This document shows, piece by piece, positions 19,597 through 27,684 of a stretch of 64,000 bases of DNA. The DNA is taken from NCBI GenBank assembly GCA_937923325.1, contig CAKZUQ010000013.1, positions 124,001 through 188,000 of the forward strand, given 5' to 3'. A program made the position numbers and the translations under genes. The notes beneath the pieces are model-generated. The model was not told the origin of the DNA, did no database searches, and saw only the letters and a program-made list of their open reading frames with translations. Position 1 is the stretch's first letter. Each line of letters starts with the position of its first letter. The stretch is from an uncultured Bacteriovoracaceae bacterium (GTDB lineage: Bacteria; Bdellovibrionota; Bacteriovoracia; Bacteriovoracales; Bacteriovoracaceae).

Positions 19597-20308
19597 TATT
19601 CTCTAACCAAAGTAAAGTAAAATAGCTTGTTGCAAGTGGTGATACGATCAGATTTATAATGGGAATTGAAACCAACACAAAAAAGAATACACCTCCAAGA
19701 GAGTATCCCCAAAGATTACTCTTTACATCCTTAACACAATCTCTAAACCTTATGTCATGCCTAGACCAAGAATAATCAATGAAACCCATAGCTAGCAATA
19801 GTATCGTTATAAATAAGCTAACAGGTGCAAGTAAAGGAATGTAACCAAATAAAAACGCAATGATTGAAAGCACTAGTATTAACGATACTTTTTTTATCTC
19901 ATTAAAAACAACGCCAAAAATACCAGAAAAGAATCCATTAAAAGCTTCAGATAAAATTCGATTCTCTTTTCCTAAAAATGTTTTTTCAATCCTTGAACTT
20001 AATAAATCATTAAAAGGGCTAGCAATGACAGATACAACTAAAACAAATGTCCAATTAACTAGCAAAAACAATAATACTGATACTACTGCTGCAACGATAT
20101 AATATACAACAGTTCCAAAGCCACCTTCAGAAACATAAGAAGATATTAACTCTTGCCCTTTAGTAAGAACACTACCGTATAACCAAGAACCTAAAAAATA
20201 ATAAATCAAAATACCAATAAGTATCGGTATTAGAGTTAATAAGAAATTTACTTTATCTTTTGTTAGCTCCTTAAAGGCTGGTCTAAATACAGATAGTGCA
20301 TTTTTCAT
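19568..20308 (-). CDS. EI24/CysZ-type membrane protein
   Basis: 246 residues with about four to five long membrane segments. 'VIASPFNDLLSSRIEKTFLG' near residue 92 is the signature of the EI24/CysZ family; in Escherichia coli CysZ takes up sulfate, while most other members have no proven role. The context (fabI upstream, GT9-like downstream) gives no sulfur link, so a sulfate role should not be assumed. Its start shares one base with the fabI stop (TAATG). Confidence 0.8.
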   Translation of the reverse strand: MKNALSVFRPAFKELTKDKVNFLLTLIPILIGILIYYFLGSWLYGSVLTKGQELISSYVSEGGFGTVVYYIVAAVVSVLLFLLVNWTFVLVVSVIASPFNDLLSSRIEKTFLGKENRILSEAFNGFFSGIFGVVFNEIKKVSLILVLSIIAFLFGYIPLLAPVSLFITILLLAMGFIDYSWSRHDIRFRDCVKDVKSNLWGYSLGGVFFFVLVSIPIINLIVSPLATSYFTLLWLENNEYRSKITE

Positions 20309-21078
20309 TAGAATCCACCAAGAATAGATAATCCACTATCTACATATAATACTTGTCCAGTAACACCATTTGATAGAGAAGATGCCAAATAGACAGCAGT
20401 TCCACCAACATCATCAGGTGAAATATTTTTTCTCATTGGAGCAACCTCCTCCACCTGAGATAACATATCTCTAAAACCAGAAACTCCGGAAGCAGCCAAT
20501 GTCTTAACTGGTCCAGCAGAGATTGAATTAACCTTTATTCCTAGCTCTCCCATCTCGTTAGCTAAATATCTTGTACTTGCCTCTAGGGCCGCTTTTGCAA
20601 CTCCCATGACATTATAATTAGTAATTACTTTTTGAGATCCATAGTAACTCATACTCATAATTGAACCACCTTGGTTCATCAAAGAATTTAAAGAATGAGC
20701 TAACCCGACTAATGAAAAAGCCGAAACATCACAAGCTAATTTGAAACCTTCTCGAGATGTATTTACGAACTTATCTTTTAAATCTTTTCTGTCAGCAAAA
20801 GCGATTGAATGAACAAGAACATCAAATTTTCCCCATTTTTCTTCAATTATTTTTGTAACATTTTCATAGTGCTCATCATTGCAAACATCCATCTCAAATA
20901 TAAAATCAGCTCCCAGCTCTTGAGCTAAAGGTTCAACTCTTTTTTTGATTGCATCATTAACATAAGACAAAGCAACACTGGCACCCTGTGCTTTAAGCGC
21001 TTTGGCAATTCCCCAAGCTATTGATCTATCATTTGCAACTCCAAAAACTACTGCTTTTTTCCCTTCTAATATATTCAT
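20308..21078 (-). CDS. fabI: Enoyl-[acyl-carrier-protein] reductase, FabI type
   Basis: Last reductive step of fatty acid elongation, NAD(P)H-dependent. 256 residues, a short-chain dehydrogenase fold with the FabI-type glycine motif 'GVANDRSIAWGIAKAL' at residues 13-28, 'VHSIAFAD' near 92 and the catalytic Y-x6-K in 'YNVMGVAKAALE' near 156-163. 'NSISAGPVKTLAASGV' near 190 is characteristic of FabI. First gene of a four-gene minus-strand unit, divergent from hisC. Confidence 0.95.
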   Translation of the reverse strand: MNILEGKKAVVFGVANDRSIAWGIAKALKAQGASVALSYVNDAIKKRVEPLAQELGADFIFEMDVCNDEHYENVTKIIEEKWGKFDVLVHSIAFADRKDLKDKFVNTSREGFKLACDVSAFSLVGLAHSLNSLMNQGGSIMSMSYYGSQKVITNYNVMGVAKAALEASTRYLANEMGELGIKVNSISAGPVKTLAASGVSGFRDMLSQVEEVAPMRKNISPDDVGGTAVYLASSLSNGVTGQVLYVDSGLSILGGF

Positions 21079-21187
21079 TTCCTATCCTTATTTTATAAGC
21101 TCGATATTGTCATAAACTTGATAAAATGGAAACTTGCGTATACTTTATTCAAACCTAATAACTAAATTAAAAGATAGAGATTTCGCC

Positions 21188-22315
21188 ATGCAAAAAAGAC
21201 TTATTCCTGAATATTTAGATAAACTAAAAACTTACCAAGCAGGTAAACCTATTGAGGAAGTTATAAGAGAAAAAGGTCTAACAAAGATTTCTAAGTTAGC
21301 CTCTAATGAAAACCCTTTAGGTCCATCTCCACATGCGATTAGAGAGATGACGAATGCTTTATGGGATGTTCACAGATATCCAGATATGCATGCTACTGAC
21401 TTAAAAGGAATGCTTTGTGAAAAGTATGACCTTAGTCCCAAGAACATTATTTTAGGAAATGGTTCTGAAGGAATTATGGCCTATATAGCAAGGGCCTTCA
21501 TTCAGCCAGGAGATGAAGTACTTACTGCAGAACAAACATTTATCGGTTTCCATATTTTAGCAACTGGAGCTGGAGCCAAAGTAATAACATGTCCAAGAAC
21601 AGAAGATATGAGATATGATGTTAAAGCTCTTGCAAAAGCAGTAAATGAAGATACAAAAGTTCTTTATATTGCAAACCCAGATAATCCAACTGGAACATAT
21701 ATTACCGAACAAGAGTTTGATTACTTAATGGGCTTTGTTCCAAAGCATACAATTGTAATTTTAGATGAAGCCTACTTTGAATTTGCTCAATCAACTTTAG
21801 ATTATCCAGACTCTATGAAATACAGATATGACAATGTAATTACTTTAAGAACATTTTCTAAAGCTTATGGAATTTCTGGAGTAAGAGCAGGTTATGGTTT
21901 TGCAAATGAATCATTTATAACAGCTCTACATAAAGTAAAGCTACCTTTTGAGCCAAGTTTAACTGCTCAAAAAGGTGCTATTGGTGCTCTAACTGATTTC
22001 TCTCACTTGGAAAGAACAATCAGAAATAATACAAAAAGATACTACGAACTTTTAAAGTACTTAAAATCTAAAGGCTTTAATCCAATTCAATCTTTAACAA
22101 ATTTTGTTTGTTTTAAAACTGGGAGTACAGAAGCAAGTGACTACCTTTTCGAACAACTTTTAAATCACGGTGTTATCATCAGACCTTTAAAAGCAAACAA
22201 TATGCCAGACTGGATTAGAATTTCTATCGGTTTAAAAGAAGAAATGCAGCATTTGTTTGAAGCAATGGACGCTATCTTACCGGAATATGATAAAAAGTTT
22301 GGTCGTCCGGAGTAG
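21188..22315 (+). CDS. hisC: Histidinol-phosphate aminotransferase
   Basis: PLP-dependent aminotransferase (fold type I) for histidine synthesis, about 375 residues from the ATG at 21188. 'ISKLASNENPLGPSPHAI' near residue 35 is the HisC N-terminal signature. 'NPDNPTGTYI' holds the PLP-binding Asn, and 'TFSKAYGISGVRAGYG' near 225 has the Schiff-base Lys. 'IIRPLKANNMPDWIRISIG' closes the protein. An in-frame start 54 bases earlier is possible but lacks family support. Other his genes are not near, and relatives can also act on phenylalanine or tyrosine, so the exact substrate is likely but not certain. Ends with TAG. Confidence 0.9.
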   Translation: MQKRLIPEYLDKLKTYQAGKPIEEVIREKGLTKISKLASNENPLGPSPHAIREMTNALWDVHRYPDMHATDLKGMLCEKYDLSPKNIILGNGSEGIMAYIARAFIQPGDEVLTAEQTFIGFHILATGAGAKVITCPRTEDMRYDVKALAKAVNEDTKVLYIANPDNPTGTYITEQEFDYLMGFVPKHTIVILDEAYFEFAQSTLDYPDSMKYRYDNVITLRTFSKAYGISGVRAGYGFANESFITALHKVKLPFEPSLTAQKGAIGALTDFSHLERTIRNNTKRYYELLKYLKSKGFNPIQSLTNFVCFKTGSTEASDYLFEQLLNHGVIIRPLKANNMPDWIRISIGLKEEMQHLFEAMDAILPEYDKKFGRPE

Positions 22316-22379
22316 ATTAATATACTCAACTAAAAAATTTATTATTAAAAGCTAAGGCCTATTCTTCCGATAAGTTACC

Positions 22380-22970
22380 ATGAAGAATTTTGGTCTTTTC
22401 TTTTTATTCATTTCATTTAATCTCTTTTCTCAGGAGATATTCAACCTTGAACCTAGATATCAGCTTGAAGCAAAGTATCCAAATGTTGTTTATGATTTTG
22501 GAAGACACGTAAAAAAAACGGTTAAGTATTTTTCAAAAGAGGAAGCAGAATTATTTAAAATAGATTTTAGCTCTGGACGAATTTCTCAAAATGGAAAGAA
22601 TTATTTTACAGATCTAAATAGGCCAAGGCCTCACACTATTTTTATCTTAGATGTTGAAGACAACTTATATCTTTGTGATTGTAATTCAGTTAATGAAATT
22701 CATCACTCATCATTTAATCAAGGTAAAGCTGTAAAAGCGGCGGGAGAAATGTATATTCACGATGGAGTTATTCTTGAAGTTAATAATTTTTCAGGTCACT
22801 ACAGACCAAGTGATCAAAGCCTATACTATTTAATAGATACGATTGAGGATAAAGGTTACAAATGGAATTCCTGGCTTGAAATTGTAGATAAAAGAATTGA
22901 AGCAAGTACTCCGCAATATTTACAAAAGCTAAAAAAGTTTAATCCATGTGAGGCAAATTTTCTTCTTTAA
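22380..22970 (+). CDS. Small exported protein with a SGHYRP motif
   Basis: 196 residues with signal peptide 'MKNFGLFFLFISFNLFSQ'. Near residue 120 it contains 'AAGEMYIHDGVILEVNNFSG' directly followed by HYRPS. A short 'G(E/H)...I..G.I..I.N.SGHYRP' module recurs in bacterial secreted and effector-type proteins of unproven activity. Two Cys in 'LYLCDCNS' may form a disulfide. No catalytic site is known. The 3' end overlaps the convergent gene by 4 bases. Confidence 0.65.
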   Translation: MKNFGLFFLFISFNLFSQEIFNLEPRYQLEAKYPNVVYDFGRHVKKTVKYFSKEEAELFKIDFSSGRISQNGKNYFTDLNRPRPHTIFILDVEDNLYLCDCNSVNEIHHSSFNQGKAVKAAGEMYIHDGVILEVNNFSGHYRPSDQSLYYLIDTIEDKGYKWNSWLEIVDKRIEASTPQYLQKLKKFNPCEANFLL

Positions 22971-23476
22971 TGGCCAGTCCACTCAAAGTAATCATCACTA
23001 AGACTTTCTATTAAGTTAGCATCGCGATCAAATACAAGATATGTAGTCCAACTAATATCTGCATCTGTTGAGCAACTATCAGACTCTGCTTCTTTTTTTG
23101 TATTATAGTGGTGAGGACTTCCATTTCTTAAGTCATCTTCAGCGAACATACACCCAGCTTGAAATACTTTTATCCCAAAACCTAAAACTTTATTATCACT
23201 GGAATGAAGTATTGAATATGTTAACTGAAATTCACCAACAGAGGAATAATAATTAGCTTCGAAGTAAAGTTCTGCAACTTGTTTTTTGGAATCGTGATAT
23301 AAATTGGCATACCTTGGATTTAAATCTTTTTCACTTCTTACCTCTGTTACGATCTGAGATTTAGAATCAATGTTTTCATCAAGGTATGAATATTGATCAT
23401 CTAAACTGAGCATCGAAAAATCGTTAAAAGTAATAAAATGACTAAGGGCAAAAATTGTTAATAAGTTCATAAACAT
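22967..23476 (-). CDS. Small exported protein, unknown function
   Basis: About 169 residues with a signal-like N-terminus 'MNLLTIFALSHF'. The mature part has two Cys ('AGCMFAEDD', 'SDSCSTDAD') and an acidic, beta-rich look. No family recognised. ATG codons at 23476 and 23470 are both possible starts; an upstream TTG at 23485 is less likely. Convergent with the SGHYRP protein, overlapping by 4 bases. Confidence 0.55.
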   Translation of the reverse strand: MFMNLLTIFALSHFITFNDFSMLSLDDQYSYLDENIDSKSQIVTEVRSEKDLNPRYANLYHDSKKQVAELYFEANYYSSVGEFQLTYSILHSSDNKVLGFGIKVFQAGCMFAEDDLRNGSPHHYNTKKEAESDSCSTDADISWTTYLVFDRDANLIESLSDDYFEWTGH

Positions 23477-23583
23477 AGCTATCAATTTAACAGTCTACTA
23501 GTCTAAGTTTATGATTAGATATTACCAATCTAATTTTTTTAATATCAGTGTAACTATGGTAAAAAATATTAAAGGAATTTAAT

Positions 23584-24600
23584 ATGAAAGTATGTACTTA
23601 TAACCGTCAAACTCCACTGGGACAATTTAAAAGACTGGGTGTTTTTTTTGATCAGTATACAGTTATCGATGTTAACTTAGTGTGGCAGAGAATCTTTGAA
23701 GATGAAGGTCACTACGATGCCAAACAAAAAGCTAAAGAAATAGCACCTTCTTCTTTAAGTCAATTTTTAACACATTACCAAGATGCTGCTATCGAAATGC
23801 TTCATGAAACACTAGATGCTTATAAAGATTTAGTCTCTAACAATATTTTAAAAACTTATGACCAAGCTGATTTATCTTTTAACTTAAAAGATTCTCATGA
23901 TGTAAAACTAGATAATCCAATTGATAGAATCAATTGCTATAGAGATTTCTATGTTCATGAAAAGCATGTTGCTAAAGGCTTTGAAAAAAGAAATGAACCA
24001 ATACCTGAAGCTTGGTATGAAATACCTGCTTACTATAAAGGACCTACATCTGGCTTTATAGGAACAGATGAGATTGTTCCTTGGCCATCATATACTAAAA
24101 AGCTTGATTACGAGTTAGAGTTTGGTGTTGTTATTGGTAAGGATGGAAAAAATATTAAAGCAGAAAATGCTTTAGAACATGTTTTTGGTTACACTGTCTT
24201 TAATGATATAAGTGCTAGAGATATTCAAAAGAAAGAGATGGCCATCAGATTAGGTCCAGCAAAAGGGAAAGATTTTTGTAGTATCGTAGGCCCTGTAATT
24301 TTAACTGCCGATGAATTTAAAGGTAAAGAGCCAAACCTTCTCATGACGGCCACAGTAAATGGAAAAGAATGGTCTAGAGGATATACTGGAGATGCACACT
24401 ATACATGGGCGCAGATGATTGAACATGCTTCTAAAGAAGAGTGGCTACTTGCTACAGATTTTATGGGAAGTGGAACTGTAGGAACGGGTTGTGGTCTTGA
24501 GATCGATAAATGGATACAACCTGGCGATGTTCTAGAACTTGAAATTGAAAAGATTGGTAAAATTAAAAATATCATAGGTACACCTAACGAGGAATTATAA
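23584..24600 (+). CDS. Fumarylacetoacetate hydrolase family protein
   Basis: 338 residues. The C-terminal two thirds match the FAH fold: 'KGPTSGFIGTDEIVPWP', 'KLDYELEFGVVIGK' (metal ligands E-x-E, about residues 179-181), 'GYTVFNDISARDIQ' (metal Asp) and 'TDFMGSGTVGTGCGLE'. The family cleaves C-C bonds or decarboxylates and isomerises aromatic-degradation intermediates, with Mg2+ or Ca2+. A good ribosome binding site (AAAGGAATTTAAT before ATG) starts the unit. The stop shares a base with the next gene (TAATG), followed by a VOC protein and a flavin-reductase-like protein, pointing to aromatic amino acid breakdown; true fumarylacetoacetase activity is inferred only. Confidence 0.82.
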   Translation: MKVCTYNRQTPLGQFKRLGVFFDQYTVIDVNLVWQRIFEDEGHYDAKQKAKEIAPSSLSQFLTHYQDAAIEMLHETLDAYKDLVSNNILKTYDQADLSFNLKDSHDVKLDNPIDRINCYRDFYVHEKHVAKGFEKRNEPIPEAWYEIPAYYKGPTSGFIGTDEIVPWPSYTKKLDYELEFGVVIGKDGKNIKAENALEHVFGYTVFNDISARDIQKKEMAIRLGPAKGKDFCSIVGPVILTADEFKGKEPNLLMTATVNGKEWSRGYTGDAHYTWAQMIEHASKEEWLLATDFMGSGTVGTGCGLEIDKWIQPGDVLELEIEKIGKIKNIIGTPNEEL

Positions 24601-25148
24601 TGATTGACTTAAAAAGAATTCACCATGTTGCTTACAGGTGTAATGACGCAAAAGAAACAGCTGACTTTTATAAAGATGTTCTAAATATGGATCTAACAGT
24701 TTCAATTTCTGAAGACAAAGTACCTTCAACTGGAGAGCCTGATCCCTATATGCATATATTTTTAGATGCTGGAATGGGAAATGTTTTGGCATTTTTTGAA
24801 CTTACAGGTCAAAAGAAGATGGATAGAGATAATAATACTCCTATCTGGGTTCAGCATATTGCTTTTGAAGTTGAAGATGTTAAGGCATTAGAAAAAGCAA
24901 AAGAACATATTCAATCTAAAGGTATTGATGTTTTAGGACTTGTTAATCACGGTGTTTTTGAATCTATTTACTTCTTTGATCCAAATGGACATAGAATTGA
25001 GCTTGCAGCAAATAAGGGAACAAAAGAACAAATGGATGAACTAAAAAGAATTGCTCCAGAAATGCTTGAAGAATGGAGCAAAACAAAGCAACCACCAAGA
25101 GGAGCTGCTTGGCTACATGACGAAAACTTCTTAAATAAAGGAAAGTAA
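24600..25148 (+). CDS. VOC-family (glyoxalase/dioxygenase) protein
   Basis: 182 residues with two betaalphabetabetabeta units: 'RIHHVAYRCNDAKETADFYK' at the start and 'VQHIAFEVEDVKALEKAKEH' near residue 85, with 'YFFDPNGHRIELAAN' near 125. His and Glu at the usual metal-ligand positions ('IHHVAY', 'HIAFEV', 'HRIELA') are kept, so it may be a metal-dependent dioxygenase or lyase. Translationally coupled to the FAH-family gene before it and to the flavin-reductase-like gene after it (TAATG junctions). Confidence 0.85.
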   Translation: MIDLKRIHHVAYRCNDAKETADFYKDVLNMDLTVSISEDKVPSTGEPDPYMHIFLDAGMGNVLAFFELTGQKKMDRDNNTPIWVQHIAFEVEDVKALEKAKEHIQSKGIDVLGLVNHGVFESIYFFDPNGHRIELAANKGTKEQMDELKRIAPEMLEEWSKTKQPPRGAAWLHDENFLNKGK

Positions 25149-25777
25149 TGAAATCTTTTGATACAACGAAAACAGAGTTTACAGATAATTATAAATTTAT
25201 GATTGGATCGATTCTTCCAAGGCCAATTGCATTTGTAACTACAACAAATGAAGATGGCTCAACTAATGCTGCGCCTTTTTCATTTTTTACAGGTGTTAGT
25301 GCAAAACCATTTATTGTGGCATTTGCTCCTTTGATTAGAACATCAACTGGAGAAATTAAAGACACAGTAAAAAACATTCAAAGAACAAAAGAGTTTGTTA
25401 TTAATTTTACAACAGAAGACAATGCAGACCTTGTAAATATGGCATCGGCGGAACTACCTTACGGGGAAGATGAACTTAAGTTTGCAGGTCTAAGCTCTAT
25501 AGATAGTAAAGTTGTTAATGTTCAAAGAGTAAAAGAAAGCCCTATACACTTTGAGTGTAAATTAAAAGACATAGTATCTTATGGAGATACTCCAGGAGCT
25601 GGGTCTCTTATTACAGGCGAAGTTGTTATGGTTCACATAAATGAAGACATATATGATCAAGGTAGAATAAATACAAGTAAGTTTAAACCTGTTGGAAGAG
25701 GTGCTGGAAACGATTGGTTCAGAACTAATGAACCAATGATCAAAGAAAGACTTATGAAGGCACAAATACAAAAATGA
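25148..25777 (+). CDS. Flavin reductase-like, FMN-binding split barrel protein
   Basis: 209 residues. 'GSILPRPIAFVTTTNEDGST' near residue 20 followed by 'NAAPFSFFTGVSAKPFIVAF' is the standard FMN-binding start of flavin-reductase/NtaB-like proteins; 'NFTTEDNADLVNMASAELP' and 'HFECKLKDIVSYGD' follow in family order. It may serve an oxygenase or act directly in aromatic-compound metabolism with the two upstream genes. Overlaps the next lipoprotein gene by 4 bases (ATGA). Confidence 0.85.
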   Translation: MKSFDTTKTEFTDNYKFMIGSILPRPIAFVTTTNEDGSTNAAPFSFFTGVSAKPFIVAFAPLIRTSTGEIKDTVKNIQRTKEFVINFTTEDNADLVNMASAELPYGEDELKFAGLSSIDSKVVNVQRVKESPIHFECKLKDIVSYGDTPGAGSLITGEVVMVHINEDIYDQGRINTSKFKPVGRGAGNDWFRTNEPMIKERLMKAQIQK

Positions 25778-26535
25778 AATATCTCTTACTCGCTATCTTA
25801 TTTATCAGTTGTACTAATACTCATGAACTTGAGTTTGGTAACGGACTTCACTATATAAAGAAATTAGAATTCGAAATGAGTGATCTTAAAGAGCTGGAAT
25901 GGGAAGTTGGTCGAAAAAAAGATAAAACCATAACACAAGGTATTTTCTTTGAAATAGAAATACCGAAGTTAGGTAGCGAGGAAATTGATACGTTAAGAGA
26001 AAAGTATGGAATTGATTCTTGGCTATTTAAAGTTGAAAAGCAAACAAGAAGAGGGTCTCAAGACATCGGCCACATAGAGTATAGACTTGCCAATTTTTCA
26101 AATGCAGTGCAATCTTTTAGCGTAAAAATTCTTTATCATGCTGCAAGTATTTCAGCTGATTTTAGACGCTTTCACTGCCCTGCTTTTAAGCATAGATCTT
26201 TAATAAAAGGGCTATCTTTAGAAGATTATGAGAACAGAAGTAAAACTCTATATACTAGCTCTAATAAAAGATTAAAGAGAAAAACTGTAAGACCCTCATT
26301 TACGACTATCAGTTTCTCTGGAGGAACCTCACTAAAAGGTAAGATTGTAACAAAAGTGGCTTTTTACAATTCCCAAAGAAAGAAAATTTTTGGAAACTTC
26401 ATAGCCAGTACAAATGCAATCGCTATCTCTGATGAAGAAAAAGTCGCACTTCCAAGTTGTATTGGAATAAAGGAAGAGATTAAGCCTCTTCCAGAGAGTA
26501 GAGCTCCAGGCTTAAGAGACTTAGAAGTTAGATAA
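25774..26535 (+). CDS. Predicted lipoprotein, unknown function
   Basis: 253 residues with a short signal peptide and lipobox 'LLLAILFISC' (Cys about residue 13). The mature part is basic and beta-rich, with no recognised domain. It is the last gene of the FAH/VOC/flavin-reductase unit through an ATGA overlap, though its job there is not evident. It ends 7 bases from the convergent M24 peptidase-like gene. Confidence 0.65.
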   Translation: MKYLLLAILFISCTNTHELEFGNGLHYIKKLEFEMSDLKELEWEVGRKKDKTITQGIFFEIEIPKLGSEEIDTLREKYGIDSWLFKVEKQTRRGSQDIGHIEYRLANFSNAVQSFSVKILYHAASISADFRRFHCPAFKHRSLIKGLSLEDYENRSKTLYTSSNKRLKRKTVRPSFTTISFSGGTSLKGKIVTKVAFYNSQRKKIFGNFIASTNAIAISDEEKVALPSCIGIKEEIKPLPESRAPGLRDLEVR

Positions 26536-26542
26536 ATATACT

Positions 26543-27190
26543 TTAAAAGAGTATATCTTCGTAAAAAGCACCAACATTATTCTTTACATCAATGATGTGA
26601 ACTTCTAGGACCCAAAGGTTTTCTATTGGTGTTTTATCTACATCAGATAAGCTGCCTCTGTAATGAACATGATGAGGAAAGTCAGCAAGTCTATGACCTG
26701 TCATTTTTGTATCTAGTTCGTATCCAAGCTTTAATGTTTCATCATTTAAAAAAGTATAAAGGTCTTCACCAGAGGGAGATTCTTTTTTCCAATAATCTTT
26801 AGCAAGATTAAAAAGATCTCGACTTGCTTTTTGCAAACGTGCAAAGTCAGGATTATTTCCTTTTGTAAAAGTCATCCCAAAGTCAGCTTCATGATTATTA
26901 ATAACAGGACCAATATCTAAAAAGAATATATCGTTCTCAGCTAAACTAATACTAGGATCGGACTTTTCTTTAAATGATTTTACAGTATCTGAGCCAATTC
27001 TTATTTTAGACATATGCCATTTCTTTTCAACTTTTAAAAGTTTGAAGGTCTCCTCTAAAAGTCCTTCCATATCTTCTAAGTTCATACCGACATTTACATG
27101 TTGAGCAAATAGCAAAGTTGCTTTCATAGCAACTTTTCGAGCCTCCATATAAGTTTCTAAGTTAAATTTTTCACCAACTGTTTCAATCAT
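26543..27190 (-). CDS. M24-family metallopeptidase-like protein
   Basis: 215 residues with the pita-bread fold of methionine/Xaa-Pro aminopeptidases. 'FFLDIGPVINNHEADFGMTF' holds the two metal Asp ligands (about residues 92 and 103), and 'TGHRLADFPHHVHYRG' and 'WVLEVHIID' carry the later His and Glu. It lacks the N-terminal creatinase-like domain of full Xaa-Pro peptidases. Overlaps the GNAT gene by 8 bases. Peptidase activity is likely but unproven. Confidence 0.8.
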   Translation of the reverse strand: MIETVGEKFNLETYMEARKVAMKATLLFAQHVNVGMNLEDMEGLLEETFKLLKVEKKWHMSKIRIGSDTVKSFKEKSDPSISLAENDIFFLDIGPVINNHEADFGMTFTKGNNPDFARLQKASRDLFNLAKDYWKKESPSGEDLYTFLNDETLKLGYELDTKMTGHRLADFPHHVHYRGSLSDVDKTPIENLWVLEVHIIDVKNNVGAFYEDILF

Positions 27191-27653
27191 TTTTCACCTC
27201 AAAGTACGAACAATCATGTCCATAATACATTCTATTATCGATATATTTAAAACCACTTTTCTTTAAAACTTTTTTTGAGACTAAATGCTTGGGATCTGTA
27301 ACTGCAATCAACTTACCTAGCTTTAAATCCTTAAGCCCAACTTCAACCATTTTTTGACACAACTCAGTTGCATAACCTTTATTCCAAAATTCAGGAAAAA
27401 GTCGATAACCAACCTCAATATTATTAATAAGTTTTAACTCTGCATGTAAAAATAAAACCCAGCCAATAAGCTTTGCTGTTTCTTTTTCAAAGGCCAAAAA
27501 AAGACCATAGTTTAGATTTTGTCTAGAATACTTAAGCATCTCTTGCATTCTTAATCGTGTTTGTTCAAGAGACTTATCAGGCTCTCTAATAAATTTCATT
27601 ACATTGGGATTTGAGTGCAAAGGAAAAAGAAGCTTGTAGTCAGTATCACACAA
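27183..27653 (-). CDS. GNAT acetyltransferase, N-terminus probably longer
   Basis: GCN5-related N-acetyltransferase of the RimJ/RimL-like type; 156 residues from the TTG at 27653. 'NKGYATELCQKMVEVGLKDL' near residue 90 contains the acetyl-CoA loop, and 'LVSKKVLKKSGF' the C-terminal motif. The codons upstream of the TTG, in frame without a stop back to 27693, read 'NLETKRLKIRSL', the usual first strand of this family. No ATG, GTG or TTG lies there, so translation may start at the ATT at 27689-27687, which overlaps the E1 stop and has AAAGAG 10 bases ahead. The family call is firm; the true start is open. Substrate unknown. Confidence 0.8.
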   Translation of the reverse strand: MCDTDYKLLFPLHSNPNVMKFIREPDKSLEQTRLRMQEMLKYSRQNLNYGLFLAFEKETAKLIGWVLFLHAELKLINNIEVGYRLFPEFWNKGYATELCQKMVEVGLKDLKLGKLIAVTDPKHLVSKKVLKKSGFKYIDNRMYYGHDCSYFEVKND

Positions 27654-27660
27654 GCTTCTT
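27624..27660 (-). terminator. Intrinsic terminator of the E1 gene
   Basis: Perfect 11-bp inverted repeat AAGAAGCTTGT/ACAAGCTTCTT with a 12-base loop. On the minus strand it is followed by five T (27628-27624, partly in the stem). It lies 25 bases after the E1 stop, inside the N-terminal codons of the GNAT gene, so GNAT transcription from the E1 promoter would need readthrough. Confidence 0.65.
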
Positions 27661-27684
27661 ATTTTTAATCTTTTCGTTTCTAAA

